Source: Symsagittifera roscoffensis (Eukaryota; Xenacoelomorpha; Acoela; Convolutidae). Taken from it: 64,000 bases of DNA. A model generated the notes under the pieces. It worked only from the letters and a program-made list of their open reading frames with translations, was not told the DNA's origin and searched no databases. The first letter of the stretch is position 1. Every line of letters begins with the position of its first letter. The stretch spans positions 102,001 to 166,000 of the forward strand of contig NW_026971073.1 of the NCBI RefSeq assembly GCF_963678635.1. The letters are read 5' to 3'. The position numbers were made by a program, and so were the translations under genes. Shown in pieces: positions 46,085-58,855 of this stretch.

Positions 46085-48835
46085 TTTTTCATCGTTTATG
46101 GATTACAGCTACAGAAAATTTTTTTGTTTTATTTCCACTATGATGATGAGGAGTTCTACCGGGTTTTCTACTCAGTTCAGTGTTCAGACATAAAATTTGT
46201 CCCAGTTTTAAAATTTTCTGTTTATCAGAAATCAAAGAGTTGTTTTTTTTTCTTGAAAACTGAAACGGTTGAATATTTCATTGTTTTACTTGATTGTTTT
46301 CTTCTCATACTAGATAGTGTTAAACAAAGAAAAACCATCAACTAGATAGTGTTAAACAAAGAAAGTTCGTTGATTTTATTATTTTTTGAAATTGCGAAAC
46401 AGTCTGCTCTCTCTCTCTGATCAACTGAAATCAACAAATTGGTTAAGTTAACAGAAAGGTAAAATTGACCCTTATCCTAGAATACTCCTATCTAATTGTG
46501 TTGAATTTCGCAATTGTTTGACTTATTTGTCAATTTTTTATGGTCTGAACATGCTGTAATTTTTTTTCAAACGCATGTGAAGAATTTTTTTTCGGTTGAG
46601 TAGTGAACCTACAAAAGTCCAAATGTGAGGAGGTATTAGTGTCTTTTATGAATTGGTTGCAAAAAAAATGACCTTACCAGTTGTCAAACAACGATGAATT
46701 TCAATAGTTGTATAGTTTCTCTTCTTTTTATTCAGAAAATTTGTTTTGATGTTGCTGAATCAATTTTCGTGTATTCTTGTTTCAATTTTTTTTGTTCATG
46801 AATTTGAAAACGTTCAGGAAAAATGCAAATAACCTCCGAAACAATTTTTTTTCAATTTAAAAATTTTCAGAAAAAAAACCGATCCAGAAGATTTGATTCT
46901 TCTTCTCATATAAATTAAGAGTAGCTATTCTCTTTAAAAGTTCAGAAAAGAAATAAAACTGTTCGGCTTAATGAGTTGGTTAGCACAAGCGCTCAATAAA
47001 TTCTTTAATTGTGCTTCACACAAGCGCTCTTTTTACACAAGCGCTCTTTAATTGTGCTTCAATCATGAAAAATTTTTGTCAATAGCATAACAAAAAATTT
47101 TTAAAAAAATCTTTGCAGGAATTTAACTTGTTGATATGGAGCTTAATGTATAAAAGAAAATTAAATCATAAAAAACGGATGAACTTATAAAGAAAGTTTT
47201 TTTGTCGGAAAATATGAAGTTTTTTTTCCTTGTTTTACAAGAGTCATATAAAACATTTTTTTTTCATCGTTTATGGGTTACATCTACAGAAAATTTTTTT
47301 GTTTTATTTCCACTATAATGATGAGGAATTTTACCGGGGCTTCTACTCAGTTCAGTGTTCAGACACAAAAATTGTCTCAGTTTCAAAGTTTTCTGTTTAT
47401 CAGAAATCATAGTGTTGTTTTTTTCTTGAAAACTGAAACAGTTGAATAGTTCATTGTTTCACTTGATTGTTTTCTTTTCTTACTAGATAGTGTTGAACAA
47501 AGAAAAACTAAAGTTCGTTAATTTTATTAATTGTTGAAATTGCAAAACAGTCTGCTCTCTCACTACTCAACTGAATTCAACAGATTCGTTAAGTTAACAG
47601 AAAGGTAAAAGTGATTCTTATCCTAGAAAATTCTTATCTAATTGTATTGAATTTCGCAATTGTTTGACTTATTTGTCAATTTTTGGAGTCAGAACATGCT
47701 GTAGTTTACTGCAAACGCAAGTGAAGAAGTTTTTTGATTTTTTTTTCGGTTGAGTAGTGAACCTACGAAAGTCCAGGAGTCAGAACATGCGGTAATTTTT
47801 TTGCAAACGCATGTGAAGAATTTTTTCGATTTATTTTTCGGTTGAGTAGTCAACCTACAAAAGCCCAATTGTGAGGAAGTATTAGTGTCTTTCATGAATT
47901 GGTTGCAACCAATTGGCCTTACCATTTGTCAAACAACGATGAATTTCGGTAGTTGTAAAGTTTTTCTTCTTTTTATTCAGAAAATTTTTTTTGATGTTGC
48001 TGAATCAAGTTTCGTGTATTCTTGTTTCACTTTTCTTGTTCATGAATTTTAAAACGTTCAAAACGTTCAGGAAACCTCCGAAACATTTTTTTTCAATTTG
48101 AAACGTTTCAGAAAAAAACCGATCCAGAAGATTTGATTTTTCTTCCCATTTGAATTAAGAGTAGCTATTCTCTTTGAAAATTCAGAAAAGAAATAGAACT
48201 ATTCGGCTTAATGAGTTGGTTAGCACAAGCGCTCAAAAAATTTATCCCATTTAAGAATTTTTCAAATTTAGTCAAATTCGCTTCCTGTTCGAAAGAAAAT
48301 TTTTTAAAAGTTTTCTTCTAAAATAAGAATTAAAGCTAAATGAAGAAAAAACCTCGATACGAAAATATTCTAGGTAAATATTTGAAGCCCATTTCTTTTT
48401 CTACAAATTTGAAACAAATTGAAGCTGTTAATTCAATTTTACTTTTGGCTTCCTAGAATTTATCTAGAGTGTTCGTCTGAAAGTTGATCAATTTTTTTGC
48501 TTTCTGTAGTTCACAAAAATCATTCAAGTGAAAACAAGCTATTTTATTTAATCAGAATAAATAAGCTAATAAAATTTAAAAAGTTTTATGTTTATTTTCT
48601 AATAAGTGTTTTCTTTAATTGTGCTTCAATCATGAAAAACGTTTGTCAATAGCATAACGAAAAATTAACCAAAAAAGAAAATCTTTACAGGAATTCAACT
48701 CGTTGATATGGAGCTTAATGTATAAAAGGAAATTAAATCATAAAAAAATGGATGAACATATAAAGATAGTTTTTTTGTCGGAAAATTTAAAAAAAAGTCT
48801 TTTTCCTTGTTTTATAACAGTCATATGGACATTTT
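46085..48835. repeat. Imperfect tandem duplication, ~1.2 and ~1.6 kb units
   Basis: 46085-47250 and 47255-48835 are direct copies. Shared segments begin with TTTTCATCGTTTATGG, include TAGCACAAGCGCTCAA (about 46982 and 48222), and end in the TTGATATGGAGCTTAATGTATAAAAG region (about 47131 and 48703). The second unit has about 370 extra bases (48240-48610) between them. The plus-strand frames at 46043-46345 and 47230-47412 are the same stretch in each copy and resemble no known protein. Confidence 0.8.
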
Positions 48836-49675
48836 CAATCTGTTCCCGAAAAAATCTGAAACCTTGATATTTTCAAAACGTGCAAATTTACTAATCACAG
48901 TGATTTGTTAATATTTACAGCATAAATAAAACAATTTTGAAGTCCAAAAAGCTTTTTGGTGTAATTCGTCGTATTGTTTAATGTTTTTAATAAACAGTTT
49001 TTTTTGCTCTTGAAACAACGCTTCAGAGTTTTTTCGAAATTTCATAGTTTTTTTCCAAAAAAAAACAATATTTTTAAAGTATACTCTGAATGACAATCGG
49101 TCTTTACGTACCTCGATTTGACAAGTTTAGGACAAAAAAATGAAGTAGATTTTGTGCAAGGTTCAAAAGGATCTGATATTCAACGTGTAAGCATAAAACG
49201 TTTACTTGAGAAAAATTTATGCGTATATGAAAGAAAGTTTAGTTGACAAAAGTATCGAGTAATTGCTTCCTAAAAACTAGAGATAAACTCGTTACTGTTT
49301 TTTCTTTCTGTTTTGTATTTTGTTGAACTTTTGTCAACAAAGATTTTTTTCATGTTTTCTACTAATAATCTAATAATTACTTCGTTTTGCGAACCACTAG
49401 AGAAACTGTTTTTTTAATGACAAAAATATTTGCGCTTAAATTTTGCTGCTTCTAGTTTAAATGTTAATTTTAAAGTCTAAAATTTGAAATTTTAACTGGT
49501 TATAAACGCAATTGAAAAAAAGTTTGTCAGGAGTTTTTTTCTGATTTTTCAATGAAAAATTTGTTTCTGTTGTTTGAGGTGTTTAATTTTTTTTTGCAGG
49601 TAACCATTTGGATAAAGTTTACCAAAACCAGTGTTCAAATTAAAAAGGAAACACTTTTGCTTTTTTAATAAAAAA
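48836..49675. other. No gene seen
   Basis: Very AT-rich sequence between two duplicated blocks. No coding or structured feature recognised. Confidence 0.4.
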
Positions 49676-50141
49676 ACTATGAGGTTGACTTTCAGAGAGA
49701 TTCAGGTACTGAATATTGTTAAGATAGCCCAAAAATTTGCTTTAAATTTGAAAATCTGAACTGCATCAGTTTTTTCATGTGGATGTTTTTGACTTAAAAA
49801 AAGAAAAAAATGCATCGTTTTTAATCTTGATGTTTTTGACTAAATTTCTTTCAGGGTTGGTAATTTTGAATTGATTGCCTGCGTTTTAAAATCAAATGCT
49901 TTTAAGTGGTCTTCATGAATTTTGAATTAAATTTGGTAATGCTCATGAAGTGAGACTTAGTTTGGTAATCAAAGCCTAATCGAATTTAGCCAGCAGACAG
50001 ATGAAAAAATGTGAAGGAACTCGAATGAATTGAAAGTTTCTGGTTTGTCATTTTGAAGCTATTTGAAGTTCATAGTCCTCAATGATTAGCTTTTTTATCT
50101 TTTTTTTAACTCATCTCTTTCGAAAAAAAAACTGGGAAAAA

Positions 50142-50186
50142 AACTCCCAGCGAAATAAAAAATATATTTTCTTTTCGCTGGGAGTT
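50142..50186. repeat. Perfect 14-bp inverted repeat (hairpin)
   Basis: AACTCCCAGCGAAA (50142-50155) and TTTCGCTGGGAGTT (50173-50186) with a 17-base loop. An alternative shorter hairpin uses the upstream CTGGGA at about 50132. It lies near the left edge of the segment missing from copy 2. Confidence 0.8.
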
Positions 50187-52494
50187 CAGAAAGTTAACAT
50201 TTCTATATGAAATTTTCTATCAACTTCTTTTTTGTGATCTATATACTTGTGATGATCGATATTCGATTTTCTCTTCATTCAACAGGGGAAACAGGTATCG
50301 TAAGTCCATAATCGGTTGATCACATTTTTTACTGAAGATCAAAAAAACAAATAAGTACTGAGGACATTTTAGTCACTTCTATCAAAACTATAATCAGACA
50401 ATGTCTCAAATTGAAAATGAAAACATAGCCAGTACACAGTATGAAAAATGTCAAGGAACGCGAGAATTAAGAAATGGAAAAAACTTATTTGTTTTCTAAA
50501 AATTTTTAAGTTTTAGAATTAAATGCGGGGAGAAAACCAAAATTTTCACAATTTGGGATTTAACACAAACATGAGATGGCAAAAAAGCAGACAGAAAATT
50601 AAGCAAAAAAATTCAGTAAAAAAATGAATAGCATTCATAAAAATTAGATTGATTTAAGTTCTCAAATCTTGGTATCAATTTGTCTCAATATTTTTGATAA
50701 ACAAACCAAACGCTAAGGCAAGACGAAACTTTTTCAAAACAACAAATTTTTTTGCGATAACCGATTTTTTACCGAAAAGAAACAAAAAAAAACTAGCTGA
50801 CTTGTTTTTGAAGAAATATAAACTGTGGAAACTCAAGACCTGAAAATTTTTTGAATTTAAACAAAAACTTTAGTATCAAATTTCTTTGATAAAAGTATTA
50901 TAAATCAAGAAAACAAGGCTCATGATTTTTTTTTAAATTCCACTGGAAAACTTTTAAATCTAATTCAAGTTTCAAAACTATAAGTTTATCTTGTCTTTTC
51001 ACGCCATCTCCTCATTTGCTTTTGAATAGAGTTTTTGTATTGAATGAAAATTTGAATTTGAATTGAAACAATACAAAATTACCTAGGTCCATTCAATTTT
51101 ACATTAATGTAAATGAATCCACTTCTTTAGTTACAAGAGCTTTCTAGGACTTTTTCTGAAGAAAAAACACAAAATAACTATTAGCTAAGAAGTATTTTAC
51201 ACTAGGTTCATCGACTTTGAAAACACAACTAAACCGAAAAATTATAGGATCCGAAATTTGAAGATAATAGGCAACCGTACTTATCTGTGTATGGTTTCTA
51301 TGGATGAGTTCTGGGCAGTTAAAATTTAATTTTTCTCCCACAAAACAAATTGATTTACTGATAAAATAGTTTTGCAAAAAAGCAATTGATTAAATTACAT
51401 CGTAAAAAAAAACATTTTGCGAGGTTTGATGTTATCTAAGGAACTACTCATTCAAAGAATTCTTAGCTGGCTTGATTTTGATTTTAAAAAATTCTTCTTT
51501 TAGCAAAATGTGAATAAATAGCAACTTTTTTGTACTGATGAGTATTCAGAAAGTTTGATTATATTGTTTTTTGCTCTTCTTGTTTGGATTCTGCTATGCT
51601 TTGAACAAAAGAAATAAACTGAACGTAATAAGAAATCAAAACCAGAAACAGTAAACTAGAACCTGAGTTTTTCCTAAGAAAAAATGATGTACAAAACACT
51701 TTAAAAAATGGATACCTTCTATTCAGTCACAAAAAATCTCTGAAAAAAAATTATTTTAATGATAAAATAATTGAAATTGGGTACTTTTCCATACTGCTCA
51801 TTGTTCACAAATTTGACTTAACGTTTTTTTTCGTTCTTTGTCGGTGGAGTTTGCTTTTCTTTTAGCATTAGAATTGAACTGACTTTAATGAGAACTCAGA
51901 AGTTAAACCACTAAAAAGTAAACTTGAAACTAATCAATTTAAGGACTTTTCCTGGATGTAAACAAATTATTTGAAAAATAACATTTGGAATCAAAGGTAA
52001 AAAAATTCTGTTACGGTGGACCACCTATAACGGTAATGAGCAACCATTCACATCTGAGTATGGTTTCTTTGGATAATATCTAAGTACTAAAAAATATTTT
52101 ACTGCTAGAATAACTAAAAAAAAGGTAATTTCTGCTGAGTAGTCAGAAATGGGGGGGAAATTACCTTTTTGCTTCTTGTTCTTTGTTAGTAGATTTTCCT
52201 TGTATTTTAACATGCAAAAAGAACTAAATTTAATAGGAAATCAAAAGTCAACCGTCGAAAAAGTAATTTTAAGCCTGAACAAGTTGTAAGAGTTTTCCTG
52301 AAAAAAAAACTAAAATCATTGCAACTTTTTTAAGAGTCTAAAATACGTTCATCGACTAAGCATCATTTGAACTTTAACAAAACTACACTATCGACATAAA
52401 TTTGACCACCGAGGCGAAGCTGCGCTTTGCAAACACTAGAGAGATAACGACAGCTCTAAGTGAAATGAAAAAAAGTAGAACTAAATCTCAACTA

Positions 52495-52575
52495 AGTGAA
52501 ACTTTGCCTACGTGACGGAGTCGAACCATCTACCTTGTGACTGAAACTCTCATTTCCCTCCCACTCAGCCACTCA
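52495..52575 (-). repeat. tRNA-like pol III promoter module, copy 1 (SINE head or tRNA pseudogene)
   Basis: On the minus strand, TGGCTGAGTGGG (52560-52571) matches the tRNA box A and GGTTCGACTCC (52517-52527) matches box B, 32 bases apart. A T-arm stem GATGG/CCGTC with loop TTCGACT forms. The 5' strand that should pair as acceptor (GCATGAG) does not pair with ACGTAGG, so this is not a functional tRNA. A conserved tract follows towards 52330, consistent with a tRNA-derived SINE body. Confidence 0.6.
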
Positions 52576-55129
52576 TGCTTAAAAATCTTAAACACTAGCC
52601 ACGAAAAAGCAGAGAACAATTGCAATGAACTTTCCAATGAGACAGATCAAGATTAGAATAAAAACGCCACCAAATGAGCACTCGTGTTTGCCAGCTAGGT
52701 CCCAACACAAAATAGGTTCATACTAAAACACTACTCCTGCTAGCTTGCTATTGTAATGATTTTTGGGGCACATTTTGGGAGGTTTTGAAAGAAAACATGT
52801 GTTTTTTTATGCAAGCTCTCTGCAGAAACATTTCAATAAATCTTCAGGTTTCGAGTCTTGCAATAAAATTATAAAGTCCTAAAGTTCTTTGAGATTCAAA
52901 AGGCCTTTTTACTAACTCTTTTTTTTGATAACAATCATCGAAATTTGAAAATTAAATTATGTTAGCCTCTTTTTCGCCCTCTTTAGTTCAAAACTTTATT
53001 GAAAAATACAATTAACAATATCTCACATGTAGACAAAACTTGAACAATCAAATCAATTTTATAGAATCCTTGATACGAAAAAACAGCGTATAAAACTTTT
53101 TTTCTTGCTGTTTCACATCCTTCATTTTTTAAAACTTATTGAAAAATAGATTTAGCCAATTTTCCATCTTTGGTTCAGAAAATTGCATAAAATTAGAAAA
53201 ATTAAAAATTATAAAAACTATAATACCAGAGAACTGCTCATAAAACAATGTTAATTTGATGTTCTTCGATTTTTTTGTTAACATTTGGGTCAACTAACTT
53301 TAGTTTGTTGTTTAGAAGCAAACTTAGAGAGAAGTTTAATTAGAAGAATCTAGAACGAGATAGATTGCGTTCCAGGTAGAATGTCTATTTAAAATTTTTT
53401 ATTTTTGAATTAAACAGGTTTTTGCTGCTCTAGACTAGTTCCAGGACCCCTTTTTTTCCTAGTACGACAAAAAAATTCATAGCAAACCATTGGAAACAAA
53501 GCTTTAGGTTAATTTTATTTTTTGAAATTTTCGTGAGAATTCTTCTTCATTCAAAAAAAATTTCACAAGTCATTTCTCACTTTACCAATAATCCAAAAGA
53601 AAAATAAAAAAATCCAATGGCTTGCCCTACTATAGGAGACAGAACTGTTCGTCATTACCAATGGTCTATCTCTATCAGATCAAAAATTATTGGGTTCAGA
53701 ACCTCGAATTAGTCAAATTATTATTTTTAAGAAAAATTTAAAAATTAAAAAAAGATTCGAAAAAATATCGGAAAACGTTTTTTCCAAACTAAAAAATTGG
53801 ACACTTTGAACCTATGCTTCTGTTAAGTTGAATTAAAATTTTACGGTTTATTTACTTTATAAACCAAAAGTCGAAAAAAAATTACCTTGAAAGAGTTGTT
53901 TTTAAGCAAAAATATTGCTTTATTTGTGATGTTCGTCTGATGGACGAAAATATTTCCGGGAGGCTGCTGGAAATTTAAAAACATCAATTTTTAACTCGCT
54001 TCACAATTCAGACACCCATGGGAAAAAGTCACTTTTTTGAACAAAAACAACTCTAAAATTTCTCAAAGGCTTTTCAATGTTTTACAACTCTCGTCTGATC
54101 AACTGAAAGCTTTTTTGGATAATTTGAGACAAAAAAATTAGAGTTTAGCCCAAGTTTTTATTGTTTTCGTTATTTTTTTAAAATTTTTTCTCATGAATTT
54201 TTGAAGAGTTTTTACATCTCAGTGTATAAAAAAACTATGAGGTTGATCTTCAGAAAATTTCAGGTACCGAATATCGTTAAGATAGCCCAAAGTTTTGCTT
54301 TAAATTTGAAAATGTAAACTGCATCACTTTTTTAAAGTTGATGTTTTTTACCAGAGAAAAAGAAAAAATTGCATCGTTTTTCGTCTTGATGTTTTTGTTA
54401 AAAAAGATTAAATTTTCTCTCAGTGTTGATAATTTTGAATTGATTGCAAGCGTATTAAAATCAGGTGATTTTAGGTGGTCTTCATGAGTTTTGACTTAAA
54501 TTTGCTGATGCTCATGAAGTGAGACTTAGTTTGGTAATCAAAGACTAATAGAATTTAGCCAGCAGACAGAGAAAAATGTGAAGGAAAAATGTGAACTCGA
54601 ATGAATTGAAAATTTCTGGTTAATCATTTTGAAGCTATTTGAAGTTCAGAGTCCTCATTGATTAGCATCTTTGGATAATATCTAAGTACCAAAAAAAAGT
54701 TCCTCTGAGTTTATAAATTTAATTTGTTTTTCTGTTAGAATAACTGAAGAAAGGTGCTTTCTATACTGCTTGTGGAGTAGTCAGAAATGTGGAAATTACC
54801 TTTTTGCTTCTTGTTCTTTGTTAGTAGAGTTTCCCTGTATTTCATTACGCAAAATGAATTGAATTTAAAAGGAAACCAAAAGTCAACCCTCGAAAAAGTA
54901 ATTTTAGGCCTGAACAAATTGTAAGATTTTTCCTGAAAAAAAACTAAAATTATTGCAACCTTTTTAAGAGTCTAAAATACGTTCATCGACTATGCATCGT
55001 TTGGACTTCAACAAAACTACACTACCGACATAAATTTGACCATCGAGGCGAAGCAGCGCTTTGCACACACTAGCGAGAAAACGACAAAAAGCAGCTCTAT
55101 GTGAAAAGAAAAAAATAGAATTGAATCTC

Positions 55130-55215
55130 AACTTAGTAAAACTTTGCCTACGTGACGGAGTCGAACCATCTACCTTGAGACTGAAACTATCACTTCCCTC
55201 CCATTCAGCCAATCA
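55130..55215 (-). repeat. tRNA-like pol III promoter module, copy 2
   Basis: Copy of the module at 52495, carried by the segmental duplication. Box B GGTTCGACTCC (55157-55167) is identical; box A has one change (TGGCTGAATGGG, 55200-55211). The minus-strand frame at 54964-55212 across it is probably incidental. Confidence 0.6.
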
Positions 55216-56919
55216 TGCTTAAAAATCTTAAACACTACCACAAAAAAGCAGAGAACAATTGCCTTGAATTTTCCAATGAGACAGATCAAGACTAGAAAAA
55301 AAACGCCACCAAATGAGCACTCGTGTTTGCCAGCTAGATCCCAACACAAAATAGGTTCAAACTAAAACACTACTCTTGCTAGCTTGCTATTGTAATGATT
55401 TTTGGAGCACAATTTGGGAGGTTTTGAAAGAAAACATGTGTTTTTTGTATGCAAGTTCTCTGCAGAAAAATTTCAATTTATCTTCAGGTTTCGAGTCTTG
55501 CAATAAGATTATGAAGTCCTAAAGTTCTTTGAGATTCAAAAGGCCTTTTTACTAACTCTTTTTTGATAACAATCATCGAAATGAATGAGAAAATTGGATC
55601 AGAAGGTGTTTTTTTTTCATCTTCAGGAAATCTGAAAATTAAATTATGTTAGCCTCTTTTTCGCCCTCTTTATTTCAAAACATTATTGAAAAATACAATT
55701 AACAATATCTCACATATAGACAAAACTTGAACAATCAAATCAGTTTTATAGAATCCTTGATACGAAAAAACAGCCTATAAAACTTTTTTTCTTGCTGTTT
55801 CACATCCTTCATTTTTTAAAACTTATTGAAAAATAGATTTAGCCAATTTTCCATCTTTGGTTCAGAAAATTGCATAAAATTAGAAAAATCAAAGATTATA
55901 AAAACTATAAAACCAGAGAACTGCTCATAAAACAATGTTAATTTGATGTTCTTCGATTTTTTTGTTAACATTTGGGTCAACTAACTTTAGTTTGTTGTTT
56001 AGAAGCAAACTTAGAGAGAAGTTTAATTAGAAGAATCTAGAACGAGATAGATTGCGTTCCAGGTAGAATGTCTATTTAAATTTTTTTATTTTTGAATTAA
56101 ACAGGTTTTTGCTGCTCTAGACTAGTTCCAGGACCCCTTTTTTTCCTAGTACGACAAAAAAATTCTTAACAAACCATTGGAAACAAAACTTTAGGTTAAT
56201 TTTATTTTTTGAAATTCTCGTGAAAATTCTTTTTCATTCAAAACAAATTTCACAAGTCATTTCTCATTTTACCAATAATCCCAAAGAAAAATCAAAAAAT
56301 CCAATGGCTTGCCCTACTATAGGAGACAGAAATGTTCGTCAATACCAAGGGTCTATCTCTATCAGATCAAAAAATATCGGGTTCAGAACCTCGAATTAGT
56401 CAATATCTTAATTTTTAGAAAAATTAGAAAACTTAAAAAAAAAATTCAAAAAAATATCAGAAACTTTTTTTCCAAACTGAAAATTTTGACGCTTTCAACC
56501 TATGCTTTTGTTAACTTGAATGAAAACTTTACGATTTATTTAGTTCAAAAACCAAAAGTCGACCTACCTTGAAAGAGTTGTTTTTAAGCAAAAATATTGC
56601 TTTTTTTGTGTTGTTCGTCTGATGGATGAACTTTTTTCCGGGAGGCCGCTGGAAGTTTAAAAACTTCAATCTTCATCTCGCTTCACAATTTAGACACCCG
56701 TGGGAAAAATTCACTTTTTCGAAAAAAAAAACACCTCTAAAGTTTCTCAAAGGCATTCCAATGTCTTATAACTCTCGTCTGATCATTTGGAAGCTTTTTT
56801 GGATAATTTGAGACAAAAAAAATAAAGTTTACCCCAAGTTTTTATTGTTTTCGTTTTTTTTTTGATTTTTTCTCATGAAATTTTGAAGAGTTTTTAAATC
56901 TCAATTTATAAACGAAATG

Positions 56920-57490
56920 AAAAATTAGCTAGGCTACTGGTTTGCCCTAGCACAGCAAAAGAGCAAAGGTCCCCCTAAACAGTTTTGTATCTTAATCACA
57001 TCAATTGTTATGCAGCTCGGAGCCTCGAATTAGTCGAGATTCTATTTTCAGAAAACCAAGAAAACATTTTAAGAAAAAATATTTTTAGTTATTTCAGTTT
57101 TTCCATCTCATACTACGCTTCAACTGAAGAATATCGTTACCCTATTCGCTCTCTCCACCATAGGAGAACCAAAAAGGTCCCGTTGGTGGAGCTTCTATCT
57201 TATTCACAACATAAATTATTGAGCTGAGAACTGCCTAAAAACCGTTCCCAGCAACCCTGATATTGTACTTTTCCCCTACATTTGACGGCGGTGGTTGAGA
57301 ACGTTTCAAAAAATAGCTAGGCAACTGGCTCTCCCTACCATAGGAGAACCAAAAAAGGTCATGTTTATTCAGCTTATATTTTGTTCATTACAAATGTTAT
57401 TAGGCTCAGAACTGCATAAAAACCGTTGCCAGAAACCCTGATATTGTACTTTTTCCCCTACAATTGTTGGCGGTGGTTAAGAAAGTTTTG
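56920..57490. repeat. Short repeats around CTACCATAGGAGA
   Basis: About 57135-57300 and 57320-57485 are direct copies about 180 bases apart, each containing CCATAGGAGAACCAAAAA, a GAACTGC...AAAACCGTT(C/G)CC block, CCCTGATATTGTACTTTT and GGCGGTGGTT. A diverged relative is at 56925-57050, and weaker ones near 53620 and 56300. Confidence 0.7.
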
Positions 57491-58188
57491 CTCAACTTTA
57501 ATCCAAATGTATGAGAACGTAGATACATAAGAATTTATTGAATGTTTACTTGAAATGGAATAATCAAACCAGCAAGCGTTATTAACGATTTCCTTAATAG
57601 AACTGAATTTTATAATCAAAAAGTTAATAAGATTATGAACAAACCGAAAATAATTACCTTTAACCCACGCTTGCGCTTAAATAAAAATTAGGACTCCAAC
57701 CCTAAACTAAAAATCAGTTTTGATTTTTGTTTTCTCAATTTCAACAGTTCTTGATTGAAATAAACAAAAGTTATATCTTGAAATTGAATATTTGAAATAC
57801 TCAATAAACAAAACAATGCCTAACTCTTCAGCTTTTTCTTCAAAAATCCGAACAAAAGTCATCGAAATCATTTTTTAATGAAAAAGTTTTTGAAATTCTG
57901 AAGTTTAGAAGCTGTTGAGTAGCAAGTATCAAAAAATGGAAAAATCCACTGAAAGCTTTTACTGATAAATTTCTCTTTTTCTACTAACTCTGTGAAAATA
58001 ATGAATTTGTATCCGATTTCTTAAAATTTCATTCGATGAGAGTAATGGTTCAACAGTTAATTTCTTGTTGAATTTTAGGATTACCAATCATTTGGCTTAA
58101 ACACGTTTAAAATTCACCCAGACTAACATGAATATAAAAAATAAACAAAAACTTATCAAGTTTTGCATCCCAGATGTTTCAGCAGCTG

Positions 58189-58225
<37 letters not shown>

Positions 58226-58458
58226 TTGTTTCTCGGCCGACACTTGCAATGATTTGTTTGAGTCTGAGTTAGTTTCGGTTTTTACCTCCTGCAGAGGAGG
58301 AAATCTGCTCGTTAGTTTCGGTCTTCTGCATGTTGGGAGTATAAACAAACTTAAAATGGATTCAGTAGTTTATTTTGAGTTTGGAAGCGGTTTAATTTGA
58401 TTTGGAATCAGAAATTGTTTGCACTGGTAAAAATTATAGTTATTTCCTTGTTTATACC
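57490..58458. other. No gene; contains a (CT)n tract
   Basis: AT-rich sequence with a CT dinucleotide run at about 58193-58221. The overlapping plus and minus frames here owe part of their length to the run. Confidence 0.5.
58193..58221. repeat. (CT)n microsatellite
   Basis: About 14 CT units, TC-flanked. Confidence 0.95.
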
Positions 58459-58843
58459 TGATATCCTATGGGAACCACAACTAAACTAGACTTTATTGTT
58501 GGATATCATTCTAATATTTTATGTGTATGAAATATTGAATAATAACCAAGCATACCCCATCGAACAAACAACCCACTTATTTGTAAGTGCTGAAATTACT
58601 TGTAATTTCAGCAGCAGAGAAGTTTGAATTTAACTTAGAACCTAGTTGTTTTCTCTAAGAGACCGACTCGTAACTAACCAGTATACTCTAGATCTACTGA
58701 GACTAGGAGATATAAGAGTAAGGCCAAGATCGGTGTTAGACTAAGAAGTTGCACGAATCTATCCGGCCGAAAAAAATATGACGAGCAGATGGTGTATCCT
58801 ATATGAAATTACTCTCTGAGTATAACAATTAGCTTATAGCTCA
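58459..58843 (+). repeat. 5' LTR of element D
   Basis: About 385 bases related to the solo LTR at 20720-21122, starting TG and ending CTCA. It contains a conserved TATAAGAG (58711-58718). It is followed after two bases by a putative primer-binding site and then by a gag region on the same strand, which sets its role as a 5' LTR. The exact left end is uncertain by a few bases. Confidence 0.75.
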
Positions 58844-58845
58844 TC

Positions 58846-58855
58846 TGGCGCCACC
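58846..58855 (+). promoter_or_regulatory. Putative primer-binding site, element D
   Basis: TGGCGCCACC begins two bases after the LTR end, a normal position and a normal TGG start. The tRNA is not identified. Confidence 0.5.

Larger units (their letters stand above)
49676..56900. repeat. Segmental tandem duplication with a ~1.97 kb indel
   Basis: Copy 1 spans 49676-54232 and copy 2 54233-56900. Matching starts are CTATGAGGTTGA(C/T)(C/T)TTCAGA at 49678 and 54236. Copy 2 passes directly from the sequence homologous to about 50095 into that of about 52062, so about 50095-52062 is absent from it. After that the offset is about 2636 bases (for example AAGAGTCTAAAATACGTTCATCGACTA at 52330 and 54966). 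The copies differ by scattered substitutions. No convincing protein is encoded. Confidence 0.8.

Noticed and set aside
52495-52575. Functional tRNA-Ser gene
   Set aside because: The acceptor stem does not pair and no normal variable arm or anticodon stem can be assigned.
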